Shown: positions 1 to 8,627, numbered from the stretch's first letter. The stretch is DNA of 35,923 nt from an uncultured Ruminococcus sp. (GCA_902796445.1 CADBPJ010000221.1:1-35923), one strand, 5' to 3'. A program made the numbers and translations. Notes: generated from the sequence alone by a model not told the origin.

Positions 1-1424
1 AGCGGACAAACCACGTATGCCTGCATACCGTTTCTGACGTTTTCTTCTATGAAATTATAAACGCGGCTACGTGTCTTACTGTTTACCGCATAAGTTTTTA
101 CAGGCTTTCTGCCCGGGGGCAGTTCGTCAATTACCGATATATCAAGATCTCCATACAAAATCAAGGCAAGTGTTCTTGGGATAGGTGTCGCCGACATAAT
201 AAGCATATGCGGATTTTCGCCCTTTGCCATAAGCTTGGCACGCTGTTCGACCCCAAACCGATGCTGTTCGTCCGCCACAACAAATCCGAGTGATTTAAAC
301 TCCACACTCTCCTGTATCAACGCATGAGTGCCGATTACCACCTGGACCTCGCCCGATGCAATGCGTGATAAGGCTTCACGCTTTTCTTTCGCCCTCATAC
401 TGCCTGTTAAAAATGCAGTAGTAATCCCAAACGGGTTAAATAACCCGTTTAAGTATTCTGCATGCTGTTGTGCCAATATTTCCGTTGGTGCCATCAATGC
501 CGCCTGGTACCCGTTCTTTACCGCCATAAAGATTGAAGCCGCCGCCACTGCGGTTTTACCCGATCCCACGTCGCCCTGGACGAGTCTGTTCATCTGCTTA
601 CCTGATTTACAGTCCTTGCATATCTCGTTTATCGTACGCTTTTGTGCGTTTGTAAGCTCAAACGGCAACGTATCTGTAAGCTCACGTATACATTTTACAT
701 CATCAAAAATTCTGCCGTCATTATATGAATTGTTTTCACGTCTTTGCCGTAGTGCAAGCTGTAAAATAAGTAATTCCTCAAATACAAATCTGCGACGTGA
801 AATATTATAATTTTCAAAATCTGCGGGGAAATGAATGTTTTGCATTGCAAAATTGAGCTCTGCAAGCTTATATTCTTCACGCAAAGCTCTGGGTAAATAT
901 TCTTCAAGTTCACCCGCTTCATTTAGTGCAGTTTCCATTGTTGACTGCACAACCTTTTGTGACAAATTGGCAGTTAGTGGATAAATCGGCACAATTTTGC
1001 CCGTAAACCGTTCACTGCCCTGTTTTTCATAAACAGGCGCAGTTATCTGCGTTCGTCCCTGTTTATTTTTCGTTACTGTACCGAAGAATATGTATTTTTC
1101 GCCTGCTTTGAGGTTGTTTTTTACGTATTTGTTGTTGTACCAAACCATATTCATCATACCCGAATCATCAAAGACAAGCAGGGACGTGATTAGCATATTA
1201 CGCCGTACATATCTGTCCTGTGGATCGGAATATGCAGTTGCACGAATACATACAGTTTCGCCCTCAACGCATTTTGATATGGGCTTTATGATGCTTCTGT
1301 CCTCATAAGAGCGCGGAAAAAAATACAACAGGTCCCCCACCGTTTTAATGCCTTTTTTATTAAACAGCTCCGCACGCTTTTCGCCTACGCCCTTAAGGTA
1401 TTGTATCGGTTTATCAAGTCCCAT
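1..1424 (-). CDS. recG: ATP-dependent DNA helicase RecG (partial, 3' end outside window)
   Basis: RecG is a superfamily 2 helicase that reverses stalled replication forks and branch-migrates Holliday junctions. The ATG at 1424 opens a frame beginning MGLDKPIQYLKGVGEKRAEL, a typical RecG start with a helix-hairpin-helix-like KGVG element. The wedge/OB region follows. Helicase motif I (GDVGSGKT, about residues 284-291) and the family-diagnostic motif II DEQHRFGV (about 385-392), then SATPIPRT, are all in one frame. About 474 codons are present, so roughly the last 200 residues of a normal protein of about 680 residues lie beyond base 1. It is the fourth gene of the cca - recombinase - asp23 - recG operon, starting 17 nt after asp23. 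The asp23-recG neighbourhood is familiar in Firmicutes, though yloV, which often lies between them, is absent. The family call is secure; the missing C terminus cannot be checked. Confidence 0.96.
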   Translation of the reverse strand, partial: MGLDKPIQYLKGVGEKRAELFNKKGIKTVGDLLYFFPRSYEDRSIIKPISKCVEGETVCIRATAYSDPQDRYVRRNMLITSLLVFDDSGMMNMVWYNNKYVKNNLKAGEKYIFFGTVTKNKQGRTQITAPVYEKQGSERFTGKIVPIYPLTANLSQKVVQSTMETALNEAGELEEYLPRALREEYKLAELNFAMQNIHFPADFENYNISRRRFVFEELLILQLALRQRRENNSYNDGRIFDDVKCIRELTDTLPFELTNAQKRTINEICKDCKSGKQMNRLVQGDVGSGKTAVAAASIFMAVKNGYQAALMAPTEILAQQHAEYLNGLFNPFGITTAFLTGSMRAKEKREALSRIASGEVQVVIGTHALIQESVEFKSLGFVVADEQHRFGVEQRAKLMAKGENPHMLIMSATPIPRTLALILYGDLDISVIDELPPGRKPVKTYAVNSKTRSRVYNFIEENVRNGMQAYVVCP

Positions 1425-1441
1425 TGTATTATCACCGTCCG

Positions 1442-1759
1442 TTATTGTCTGACATCGTTAATATGAACAATTACATCATTGATTTTTATGCCTGTGCAAA
1501 GAAATGCATCTTTCACCTGGTCTTGTACCACATATGTCAATTCTTTTGCGTCTGCACCATACTTGCAGGCTATGTACACATCAAGCTCAATTCCATCCTT
1601 TGTTTTAAGCACACGTACACCCGATGCATTACCTGATACCTTCCGAATGGCCTCGCCTGTCCTTGATTTTTCGCTCATACCCGCAAAACCTTCGCATTTA
1701 TTTGCCGCATATATAACAATCTCTGCAACAGCTTTGTCACTTACAGTTATAGTTCCCAT
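1442..1759 (-). CDS. Asp23/Gls24 family envelope-stress protein (YloU-like)
   Basis: This 105-residue protein is a compact Asp23/Gls24 domain with no added segments. It begins MGTITVSDKAVAEIVIYAA, carries the family GVRV core, and ends with the KINDVIVHINDV strand. In Firmicutes such proteins are cytoplasmic or membrane-associated factors linked to envelope stress; the molecular role is not settled. It sits 17 nt downstream of the tyrosine recombinase and 17 nt upstream of recG, so co-transcription is likely. No membrane segment or signal peptide is visible. The family is assigned with good confidence; the job in this operon is not known. Confidence 0.88.
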   Translation of the reverse strand: MGTITVSDKAVAEIVIYAANKCEGFAGMSEKSRTGEAIRKVSGNASGVRVLKTKDGIELDVYIACKYGADAKELTYVVQDQVKDAFLCTGIKINDVIVHINDVRQ

Positions 1760-1776
1760 TTCTTCTACCTCTTATT

Positions 1777-2838
1777 TCAATTTTCTGCATCGGGGAGTTT
1801 TAATGAACGCATTACCTGTTTGCGTTTCTCCGCCGCATACTGTGTATAATACCTGTGTGTTACCTCTATATTTTTATGTCCCATAAGCTCGGCTACCATT
1901 TTGATATCTATGCCGTCAGCAATCAGGTTGCAGGCAAAGGTACGACGTAACGCATGAGGATGCATTTTTTCAGGATCGCATATCCCTGCCGCACGGCAAT
2001 AATTTTTCAGATTTTTCTCTACTGTCTGCGGCAAAATCCGTTTCCCGTTACGGCTTATAAATAACGGGTCCGTATCCTTTGTTTCCTCATCACCAAGTCG
2101 TTCTTCTACGTATTTGAGCATTTCATTCTCAACCTGGATGGGCATAAATATTTCCTGTCTGTCACCGCCCTTACGTGTAACGATAAAAGACGAGCTTTCA
2201 AAATCGACATCCGTTATGTTCAAATTTACAAGCTCCGAAACACGGCAACCCGTACCGAGATATGCAGTAAATAACGCAATATCACGTTGTTTTCTGTTCA
2301 GATACGATGCACGGCTGCGCCCCTCAAAATAGTTCTCGCCGTTATAAATAACATCAATAAGGCTCATTACATCATTCGTGCTTAGAGGACGTTTCATCTT
2401 CTGATGCAGTTTTTTAAAATCTAACTTATCGGTTACATTATGGTCAATATAATCATTTTTATACAGGTACAAAAACAGACCTCTCACACCTGACAGCTTA
2501 CGGTTTATACCGTATTCGTTGTTGGTACGCACACGCTTTATCACCCTGCCTGACGGGCTTATATATTCGCTTTCATATTCTTTCAGATACGCTTTAAATC
2601 CGTTCAGGTCACGAAGCGTAACCTCATTTAGCATATCTGTGGTAATATCCTCAGGATTTATGTTTTTAAACTTAAATTTTATCAGATATTCAAAAAACGT
2701 CTTGATATCTAAGCTGTAGCCGATTTGAGTGTTTATGCTCTCTCCGTCATATGCGACCTCGATATAGTCAAACACATAATCGGGCAACTTTGTGAGGATT
2801 TTAGTCAAATCAATATACTTGCTCATTTTTATAACCAT
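1777..2838 (-). CDS. Tyrosine recombinase, XerC/XerD-like
   Basis: A 353-residue lambda-integrase-family recombinase. Residues about 20-140 form the SAM-like core-binding domain. The catalytic domain shows the full set: Arg199 in GTGCRVSEL, Lys223 in VTRKGGD, His295 and Arg298 in HPHALRRT, His321 in LMGHKN, and Tyr330 as the nucleophile nine residues later. Length and architecture fit a Xer-type recombinase rather than a phage integrase with an extra arm-binding domain. An AAAGGA site 4-5 nt before the ATG at 2838 favours that start over the ATG four codons later. It lies in a housekeeping operon (cca before, asp23 and recG after), which argues for a chromosomal role such as dimer resolution. 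It could also be an accessory Xer paralogue; nothing here identifies a dif site. Confidence 0.85.
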   Translation of the reverse strand: MVIKMSKYIDLTKILTKLPDYVFDYIEVAYDGESINTQIGYSLDIKTFFEYLIKFKFKNINPEDITTDMLNEVTLRDLNGFKAYLKEYESEYISPSGRVIKRVRTNNEYGINRKLSGVRGLFLYLYKNDYIDHNVTDKLDFKKLHQKMKRPLSTNDVMSLIDVIYNGENYFEGRSRASYLNRKQRDIALFTAYLGTGCRVSELVNLNITDVDFESSSFIVTRKGGDRQEIFMPIQVENEMLKYVEERLGDEETKDTDPLFISRNGKRILPQTVEKNLKNYCRAAGICDPEKMHPHALRRTFACNLIADGIDIKMVAELMGHKNIEVTHRYYTQYAAEKRKQVMRSLKLPDAEN

Positions 2839-2893
2839 TTAATCCTTTCGCAAAAGTTCAGGTTGTGTGTACGTGCAAGATGTGCGATTTTAT

Positions 2894-4228
2894 TCAAACT
2901 TTTCTCATTTCCTTTGCACGTTTGATAAGGTAAGCACGTGTATTCAGCTCTGGCTTGATTATAACCTCGTCAAGGAGTGCCTTCAAGGCATCGCCAATAT
3001 CTCTGCCTTGTTTGTAGCCTATACCCATTAAATCCTTGCCGTTTACAACAAGGTCTGAAATCCTGTACGGCTGTTTTAAGGCAAGTACATTACGGTAAAT
3101 ATCAAGTCCGCTGTTTATGCGTTTGAGCTTTTCAGGCAGATGCTTGGGATTCTTAGCCATATTATCCGCACGTTGCAGGATTAAGAGTTTTTCAAAAAGT
3201 TCCGCACCCGTCTTTGCCATCATACGTTTTACTGCGGTATATGTTGCTTCAACTCTGTAGTCATGATGCTCCACAAGCATTGCAATATCTTTTATTGATG
3301 CAGAATCCATATGCAAGCGGTAAAGTGCATCTACCGCTATTCTGCGGCTTTCACGATGGTGTCCGTAAAAATGGATAATGCCTGCACTGTCCACAGATGA
3401 ACAACAAGGCTTGCCTGTATCGTGAAGCAATGCCGCCCAACGAAGAATTAAATCTCTCGGCGTGTTTGATACCGTATGCATTATATGCTCGCCCACATCA
3501 TAAATATGATATTTATTACGCTGTGGCTCGCCAAAGCATCGTTCCACCTCAGGCAGTATGAATTTTAAAAGTCCAAGCTCGTGCAAATCACGTATTGCAT
3601 CAGGATTATCTGATAACAAAATTTTATTCAGCTCCTCAAGCACTCGTTCTTTGCTGACTTTTTTTATAAGCACCGCACATTTTTTTATAGCCTGTGCTGT
3701 TATATCCTCAAGGACGAACCCAAGCTGTGCCTTGAACCGTACGGCTCTTAACATCCGCAGTGCATCTTCTTTAAAACGCATCTCCGCATTGCCAACGCAA
3801 CGTATAATCCCCTGACGAATGTCACGTTTACCGCAAAAATAGTCAATAACTCCCGTTTTAGGATTATACATCATAGCATTAATGGTAAAATCACGACGCA
3901 GACAGTCTGTGCGTGTATCATTTACATATATCACATCTTCGGGGTGACGGCTGTCGCTGTACTCTCCGTCACGGCGGAATGTGGTTATTTCATAACCTGT
4001 CTTGTTTTCAATAACCGTAACAGTTCCATGAGCAATACCCGTATCAATAGTTTTTTTAAACAGTGCTTTTATTTCTTCAGGACGTGCATTAGTGGCAATA
4101 TCATAATCGTGGGGTACATTTCCCATAAGAAGGTCGCGGACCGCCCCCCCTGCGATATATGCAGTATACCCCGCACTTTCAAGTCGGGCAAGTATACGCT
4201 TTGCTCCCTCTGAAATATTCAGCTCCAC
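2894..4228 (-). CDS. cca: CCA tRNA nucleotidyltransferase with HD domain
   Basis: Adds or repairs the 3' CCA of tRNAs. The N-terminal polymerase-beta-type head carries GGAVRD (about residue 28) and the metal-binding DYDIAT, followed by RRDFTINAM, all hallmarks of class II CCA enzymes. After the neck and body comes a C-terminal HD-type segment with LHDTGK and HHDYR. The frame opens further upstream at a GTG (4237), but the strong AAGGGG site touches that codon. The GTG at 4228 lies about 9 nt from the site and is the better start (444 residues, VELNISEGAKRIL). It is the first gene of the operon with its own promoter at 4266-4294. The family is certain. Whether it adds the full CCA or only part of it cannot be told from sequence alone. 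Confidence 0.95.
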   Translation of the reverse strand: MELNISEGAKRILARLESAGYTAYIAGGAVRDLLMGNVPHDYDIATNARPEEIKALFKKTIDTGIAHGTVTVIENKTGYEITTFRRDGEYSDSRHPEDVIYVNDTRTDCLRRDFTINAMMYNPKTGVIDYFCGKRDIRQGIIRCVGNAEMRFKEDALRMLRAVRFKAQLGFVLEDITAQAIKKCAVLIKKVSKERVLEELNKILLSDNPDAIRDLHELGLLKFILPEVERCFGEPQRNKYHIYDVGEHIMHTVSNTPRDLILRWAALLHDTGKPCCSSVDSAGIIHFYGHHRESRRIAVDALYRLHMDSASIKDIAMLVEHHDYRVEATYTAVKRMMAKTGAELFEKLLILQRADNMAKNPKHLPEKLKRINSGLDIYRNVLALKQPYRISDLVVNGKDLMGIGYKQGRDIGDALKALLDEVIIKPELNTRAYLIKRAKEMRKV

Positions 4229-4265
4229 TATGAACACCCCCTTTTAGTTACAACTATACATAATT

Positions 4266-4294
4266 ATTCTACCACAAAATACATTTACAGTCAA
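4266..4294 (-). promoter_or_regulatory. Sigma-A-type promoter for the cca operon
   Basis: On the minus strand TTGACT (4289-4294) and TAGAAT (4266-4271) are separated by exactly 17 bp, about 30 nt before the cca ribosome-binding site. The -35 begins just past the T-run of the upstream operon's terminator, so the two units are packed end to end. Confidence 0.75.
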
Positions 4295-4333
4295 CAAAAA
4301 AATCCGCAACGGGAAATACCCGCAGCGGATTTT
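4295..4333 (-). terminator. Rho-independent terminator of the three-paralogue operon
   Basis: On the minus strand the stem GAAAATCCGC / GCGGATTTT with an inner CGGG/CCCG pair is followed by a run of seven T. It starts right after the stop codon of the last paralogue. Confidence 0.85.
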
Positions 4334-4334
4334 C

Positions 4335-4919
4335 TTAGTTATCTCCGTTAGCATCATGATTTCGCTTTTTCTGATCATCTACTATATTGCGAATTTCGCC
4401 GTACAACGTTTCGCCTGTTACCTCAGGCAAATTATACTCCTGCTTGAATCGTTCAAGCTGCTCCTCGCCTACATAGTACTTTAACTGTGTTTTATCAAGA
4501 GCATCGCCAAACGTTGTATCCTCTGTTATGGAATCATCCCAACCCATATCGGCTTTCAGCTCATCAAAGCTTTCGACTCCCGGAGTTTTTTTCACAAAAA
4601 CTTTTACGGGCATATTATAAAACATTGCAGTTTCAGAGGTGCTTTTGGGCATATCCTTCGGCAAGCCGTATTCTTCAAGGAATTTTTCGTACTTGAAATG
4701 TTTTTCCTTTGCAATATCCCCTGCAGTTCTACCTGTTATATCAATATAACCTTTTTCATATGGATTAACAAATCCTGCCATACGCAAAGCTGTCATTGCA
4801 ACAATACCCAAAACCACCGCAGCGACTACAGCAATAGGCGCAATTATCCACAAGCTATGTTTGGTGTTTTTATTAGAAGTCTCGGATAATTCATCTTTAA
4901 TCAATGTGTTTTCATCCAT
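4335..4919 (-). CDS. Single-pass membrane protein, paralogue C of a three-gene family
   Basis: I do not recognise a named function. The 194-residue protein has a short charged N terminus, one hydrophobic helix near residues 25-48 (WIIAPIAVVAAVVLGIVAM), then an external region. That region starts NPYEKGYIDITGRTAGDIA and contains EEYGLPKDMP, SITEDTTFGDAL and EEQLERFKQEYNLPEVTGET. The same phrases recur in the neighbouring gene (NPYEKDYIDTTG, LFGLPKDMP, NITEDSTFGDV), so the two are paralogues. The open frame extends 22 codons upstream, but GAGAGG sits about 8 nt before the ATG at 4919 and this start leaves 16 nt after the preceding stop. It is the last gene of the operon. The topology suggests a surface or cell-envelope role; that is inference. 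Confidence 0.7.
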   Translation of the reverse strand: MDENTLIKDELSETSNKNTKHSLWIIAPIAVVAAVVLGIVAMTALRMAGFVNPYEKGYIDITGRTAGDIAKEKHFKYEKFLEEYGLPKDMPKSTSETAMFYNMPVKVFVKKTPGVESFDELKADMGWDDSITEDTTFGDALDKTQLKYYVGEEQLERFKQEYNLPEVTGETLYGEIRNIVDDQKKRNHDANGDN

Positions 4920-4935
4920 TACGATAGCCTCTCTA

Positions 4936-5970
4936 TCACTCTGAATCGCTCTCTTCTGCCAATATTTCAGAAATAACCTCAGCATCCTTTTCAGAGTCGC
5001 CTGTTAGTCTGCCTTCGTCCTGTGCCTTCTTCATTGCTCTTTGCAAAGCGGCCTCGTCCTCATCTTCTGAATACTGAACATCTTCCTGCTCTTCTTCCTG
5101 TTTCTTGGCCTCTTCCTGTTTCTTTTCTTCTTCCTGTTTCTTGGCTTCTTCACTTTGCTCGCGTTGGCTCTTTATATACTCGTCTATCGTCTTACGAACA
5201 TCCTTATACTTTGTTTGGATAGTAACATCATCACCAAGGCCATACGTTTCTTTAATTTTTGTCAGTTGCTCTGATTTCTCCTCATCAGTAAGCTTGGACA
5301 GACCAAACATATTTTCAAGAGTCATTTCGTCTGTGACATCGCCAAAGGTACTGTCCTCTGTAATGTTATCACCAAGACCGTACGCTTCTCTGAACTCTTC
5401 TATCGTCATTCCATACTGCTTTATCAAAATCCTAACAGGGATATAGCTCTGTGCCGCATTTGAGTTTGTTGATGCAGGCATATCCTTTGGCAAGCCAAAC
5501 AGCTCTTTATATTCATCGCATGTATATCCTGCTTTATCAGCAATTTCACCTATCATCTCGCCCGTAGTATCAATGTAGTCTTTTTCGTAGGGATTATTCT
5601 TTACTACCTTTATTTTTAGTGCATCTTTATAGGTTTCCCTCATAGCATCAATATCTTTTTTAGCAAACGGGTTTACAATTATAAGTACAATAACCGCGAT
5701 GACTGCAACTGCCGCAACGGCGATTGCAACGACCTTAGACATAGGATTTTTGGACGGAATATCCGCTGTTACCTTAACAGCTTCTCCATCTATAATCTCA
5801 ACAGTTTCATCTATTGTTTCCTCATCAGGCTCTGCAACAGTTTCTTCTGCTGTTTCTTCTGTTACATCCTCTGCTATAACCTCAACGGCTTCCTCTGTAA
5901 CCTCTTCTGTAACCTCTTCTGATGTTTCAAGCTCTTCTTCGTTGTTTAGCTTTTCGTTATCCATTCCCAA
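4936..5970 (-). CDS. Single-pass membrane protein, paralogue B, with acidic N tail and charged C tail
   Basis: Function unknown. The 344-residue protein has three parts. Residues 1-75 are an acidic Glu/Thr/Val low-complexity cytoplasmic tail (repeats of EEVTEE and EETAEE). A transmembrane helix follows at about 78-100 (VVAIAVAAVAVIAVIVLII). The external part carries at least three short repeats ending in YGL or FGL plus an Asp-rich turn: LFGLPKDMPAST, AYGLGDNITEDSTFGDV, TYGLGDDVTIQTKYKDV. The last 75 residues are a Glu/Lys/Gln-rich probable coiled coil (KKQEEEKKQEEAKKQEEE) and an acidic end. It lies 17 nt after paralogue A and 16 nt before C. An ATG two codons downstream of the chosen start is also possible. 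The low-complexity tails are typical of fast-evolving envelope proteins. Confidence 0.72.
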   Translation of the reverse strand: MGMDNEKLNNEEELETSEEVTEEVTEEAVEVIAEDVTEETAEETVAEPDEETIDETVEIIDGEAVKVTADIPSKNPMSKVVAIAVAAVAVIAVIVLIIVNPFAKKDIDAMRETYKDALKIKVVKNNPYEKDYIDTTGEMIGEIADKAGYTCDEYKELFGLPKDMPASTNSNAAQSYIPVRILIKQYGMTIEEFREAYGLGDNITEDSTFGDVTDEMTLENMFGLSKLTDEEKSEQLTKIKETYGLGDDVTIQTKYKDVRKTIDEYIKSQREQSEEAKKQEEEKKQEEAKKQEEEQEDVQYSEDEDEAALQRAMKKAQDEGRLTGDSEKDAEVISEILAEESDSE

Positions 5971-5987
5971 GTCCTCCTGATTTTTAT

Positions 5988-6515
5988 TTATTCAGCATCA
6001 GCTGTCTGTTCGTCATTATTTTCTTCCGTATCGACACCCTCTGTTGTTTCTGACTCACCCTCAAGTTTCTCCTTCTCAGCCTGTGCCTTTGCAGACAAAT
6101 ACTGAGCAAATTCGGTCTTCAAGGTTACATCCTTAGTGTCAGCCGAAATGTCTTTTGCATTCTCGCTTGTAAGCTTAAATGTCTCTAAGTCCTCATCAGT
6201 ATATGTAAGACCCAAATACTTACAATAGTTTTCAAGAGTCATTTTCTCAGCAAGCTCTGATGCATTAGCCTTTGCGCCGACATCATCAGTAGTAAGGCCA
6301 TACTGTGCCAAAAACTCATCAGCCTTATAGCCTGATAAATTCGCCATATCCTCAACGGTTGCTGTTCCGTCCTGCACTTTTGCCATAAGTTTTTCAGCCT
6401 TACGCTGGTCGATGCCTGTTTTAATAGTCGGAGTTATGGCAACAGCGCCCAAAACTACAACGGCTACAACCGCCAAAACCATTATGATTACACTTATGTC
6501 TGCTTTCTTTTTCAT
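5988..6515 (-). CDS. Single-pass membrane protein, paralogue A of the cluster
   Basis: Function unknown. With the ATG at 6515 (AAAGGATG about 7 nt upstream) the protein has 175 residues, beginning MKKKADISVIIMVLAVVAVV. One transmembrane helix spans about 8-29 with the bulk outside. The external part again shows the cluster's repeat style: GTATVEDMANLSGYKADEFL, AQYGLTTDDV, then MTLENYCKYLGLTYTDED (compare MTLENMFGL in paralogue B). The C-terminal 40 residues are Glu-rich and probably disordered. The frame is open a further 25 codons upstream, but those lack a ribosome-binding site. It is the first gene of the operon, with a promoter at 6598-6626. Confidence 0.7.
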   Translation of the reverse strand: MKKKADISVIIMVLAVVAVVVLGAVAITPTIKTGIDQRKAEKLMAKVQDGTATVEDMANLSGYKADEFLAQYGLTTDDVGAKANASELAEKMTLENYCKYLGLTYTDEDLETFKLTSENAKDISADTKDVTLKTEFAQYLSAKAQAEKEKLEGESETTEGVDTEENNDEQTADAE

Positions 6516-6597
6516 TTTAATACATCCTTTCATTATAAAGGCCACTGTTCTTTCAAACAGCAGCCGCCTCTTTCCGCTTCTGCGTGTCAACTATTAT

Positions 6598-6626
6598 ATA
6601 ATACCACTAATAGCGAAAAAAATCAA
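6598..6626 (-). promoter_or_regulatory. Promoter of the three-paralogue membrane operon
   Basis: On the minus strand TTGATT (6621-6626) and TATTAT (6598-6603) have a 17-bp spacer. They lie between prs and paralogue A, about 85 nt before the chosen ATG, so the operon has its own promoter. Confidence 0.65.
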
Positions 6627-6651
6627 TACTCAATTATTAAATAACTGTAAA

Positions 6652-7800
6652 TTATTTGTTGCCCATACGTTCAATAAGATTTTGAATTTTTGTGACAGGG
6701 TTCAGTAGGTGAGATATAGTCTCATCATGGTTAAGCGTATCAATCAAAAGTGATACATACTTTGACATATCAACCTCATAATGCCATTCTCTTTCTGCAA
6801 GACCGGGGTTTCTGTAAATAAGATTTGTTGTGAAAATCTTGTCTATGATACCATCTTCATATGCCTTGTCAAAGACCTCAAGCCCTTTAACAAAAAGACC
6901 AAAAGACGAGAATACAAATATTCTCTTTGCGCCCTTTGCTTTAAGCTTTGTTGCAACATCTATTATAGACTCACCCGAAGCTATCATATCGTCAATTATG
7001 ATTACGTCCTTACCCTCAACGTCACGGCCAAGATACTCATGTGCCACGATCGGGTTTTTACCGTCTACTATGCGTGAGTAGTCACGGCGCTTATAGAACA
7101 TTCCCAAATCAAGCTGCAATACGGAGCTGTAGTACATACATCTTCCCATACCGCCCTCATCAGGTGAAATAACAACGGTATCAAACTTATTGAACTTCAC
7201 ATCAGGCACAGCATTTGAGATAGCCTTAATCATCTGATATGTGGGCTGAACATCATCAAAGCCCGATAGCGGAATTGCATTTGCAATTCTGGGGTCATGT
7301 GCATCGAATGTGATAACGTTCTTAACGCCCATAGTTGAAAGCTCCTGAAGCATCAGTGCCGCATCAAGCGATTCACGACCGCTTCTTCTGTGCTGTCTGC
7401 CCTCATAAAGCATAGGCATAACAACCGTTACACGGCGTGCCTTACCGCCCATTGCGGCGATAATTCGCTTCAAATCCTGATAATGGTCATCAGGGCTCAT
7501 ATGGTTTTTAATACCATACATTTCATAGGTTACACCATAGTTAAAGCAGTCACATATAATATATACGTCATGACCTCTTACAGTTTCATCAATTACACCT
7601 TTGCCCTCTCCTGTACCAAATCTCGGACAGGTAACGTGAGTTACGTATGTTTCAACATCTTCTACGTCCTTACGCATCTGACGCAGGTACCAGTCAATCT
7701 TTGCCGTAAACTCTTCACAGCCTTTCATACTGATTATGCTAAGCTTGCCGACTGTAGGCGATGCATCTGTTGTTGTCTCCTGAAAATTATTCATGGTCAT
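6652..7800 (-). CDS. prs: Ribose-phosphate pyrophosphokinase (divergent long form)
   Basis: Makes PRPP from ribose 5-phosphate and ATP for nucleotide, His and Trp synthesis. The PRPP-binding loop is clear (IIIDDMIASGES, about residues 267-278). So are the ATP-side region VVMPMLYEGRQHRRSGRESL (about 126-145), which matches the usual YYGYARQDRK flexible loop in place but not in letters, and the FDAHDP motif (about 165-170). At 382 residues it exceeds the common length near 315; the extra residues are at both ends and around 75-105. An AAGGAG site 7 nt before the ATG fixes the start, and a promoter lies at 7847-7875. The divergent loop suggests the long PRPP-synthetase subfamily seen in Clostridia rather than the classic allosteric enzyme; catalysis is inferred. 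Confidence 0.85.
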   Translation of the reverse strand: MTMNNFQETTTDASPTVGKLSIISMKGCEEFTAKIDWYLRQMRKDVEDVETYVTHVTCPRFGTGEGKGVIDETVRGHDVYIICDCFNYGVTYEMYGIKNHMSPDDHYQDLKRIIAAMGGKARRVTVVMPMLYEGRQHRRSGRESLDAALMLQELSTMGVKNVITFDAHDPRIANAIPLSGFDDVQPTYQMIKAISNAVPDVKFNKFDTVVISPDEGGMGRCMYYSSVLQLDLGMFYKRRDYSRIVDGKNPIVAHEYLGRDVEGKDVIIIDDMIASGESIIDVATKLKAKGAKRIFVFSSFGLFVKGLEVFDKAYEDGIIDKIFTTNLIYRNPGLAEREWHYEVDMSKYVSLLIDTLNHDETISHLLNPVTKIQNLIERMGNK

Positions 7801-7846
7801 GGTATTTCTCCTTATCAGTACATTGTGTATTTACACTATCGTATTC

Positions 7847-7875
7847 ATTATATCATTATTTCGACATTTTTTCAA
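7847..7875 (-). promoter_or_regulatory. Promoter of prs
   Basis: On the minus strand TTGAAA (7870-7875) and TATAAT (7847-7852) have a 17-bp spacer. The start codon follows about 47 nt after the -10 box. Confidence 0.75.
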
Positions 7876-7943
7876 TTATTTTATAATGTCAAAATTTACA
7901 ATTTTTAATGTATCTTATTGGGCATTTTAATCATAATACATAA

Positions 7944-7980
7944 ATCAAAAGAGATTGTAACGCAAAACGTTGCAATCTCC
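7944..7980 (-). terminator. Terminator downstream of spoVT
   Basis: On the minus strand GAGATTGCAACG / CGTTACAATCTC (one mismatch) form a 12-bp stem followed by TTTTGATTT. It begins 8 nt after the spoVT stop. Confidence 0.75.
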
Positions 7981-7988
7981 TAAAAATA

Positions 7989-8525
7989 TCAGCCTTCCAT
8001 ATGCTTTCCCAAAAACCCTGCCGCACTCTGCGCAAGCTTATCTTCAATCTCCGACGGCTTTTTACCCTCTTTCATAACAAAGACAACGGAGCCTATCGTG
8101 TCGCCCTCTGATATAATGGGAACAACAATACCTGCATTGTACTTATCATCGCCATCGGCGATAGATACAACCTTGCCCGATTCGTATGTTACGGTCACCT
8201 TATCGTTCATAATACTGTCAAGCTCGTTTGAAACACGTTTTTCCATAAGGTCCTTTTTCGGCAAACCCGACACTGCAATAACACTGTCACGATCAGTAAT
8301 ACAAGCCCCGTTTCCTGATGCTTTTGCAAGAGTTTCCACATAGTTTGCGGCAAAATCACCAAGCTCTCCTATAGGCGAATATTTTTTAAATATGACCTCG
8401 CCGTCCTTCTCGGTAAATATTTCCAAAGGGTCTCCCTCGCGTATTCTCATTGTACGGCGTATCTCCTTCGGTATAACGACACGACCGAGATCGTCAATCC
8501 TTCTAACAATTCCTGTTGCTTTCAT
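7989..8525 (-). CDS. spoVT: Stage V sporulation protein T, AbrB-family regulator
   Basis: SpoVT modulates forespore gene expression late in sporulation. The first 50 residues are a swapped-hairpin AbrB domain (MKATGIVRRIDDLGRVVIPK, then REGDPLEIF). Residues about 55-178 form the GAF-like C-terminal domain that separates SpoVT from plain AbrB. The 178-residue length matches SpoVT. The GAGGAGG site sets the ATG at 8525; the 12 upstream codons in frame lack support. It is a single-gene unit with a terminator directly behind. In Bacilli the gene is under sigma G; I could not place a convincing sigma-G promoter here. Its presence, with the SpoIVB-type gene at 26 kb, indicates an endospore former. 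Confidence 0.93.
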   Translation of the reverse strand: MKATGIVRRIDDLGRVVIPKEIRRTMRIREGDPLEIFTEKDGEVIFKKYSPIGELGDFAANYVETLAKASGNGACITDRDSVIAVSGLPKKDLMEKRVSNELDSIMNDKVTVTYESGKVVSIADGDDKYNAGIVVPIISEGDTIGSVVFVMKEGKKPSEIEDKLAQSAAGFLGKHMEG

Positions 8526-8627
8526 AAAGCTAATCCTCCTCGTAAATACATAAACTTTCATTTATGGTTTTATTATGTGAAATGAGGATATATTTATACA
8601 GGTAATTATTTCAATAGATGCCCAAAT

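Noticed and set aside
5022-5980. Plus-strand Ser/Thr-rich open frames opposite paralogue B
   Set aside because: They are complements of Glu-rich low-complexity codons of the real gene and have no start signals.
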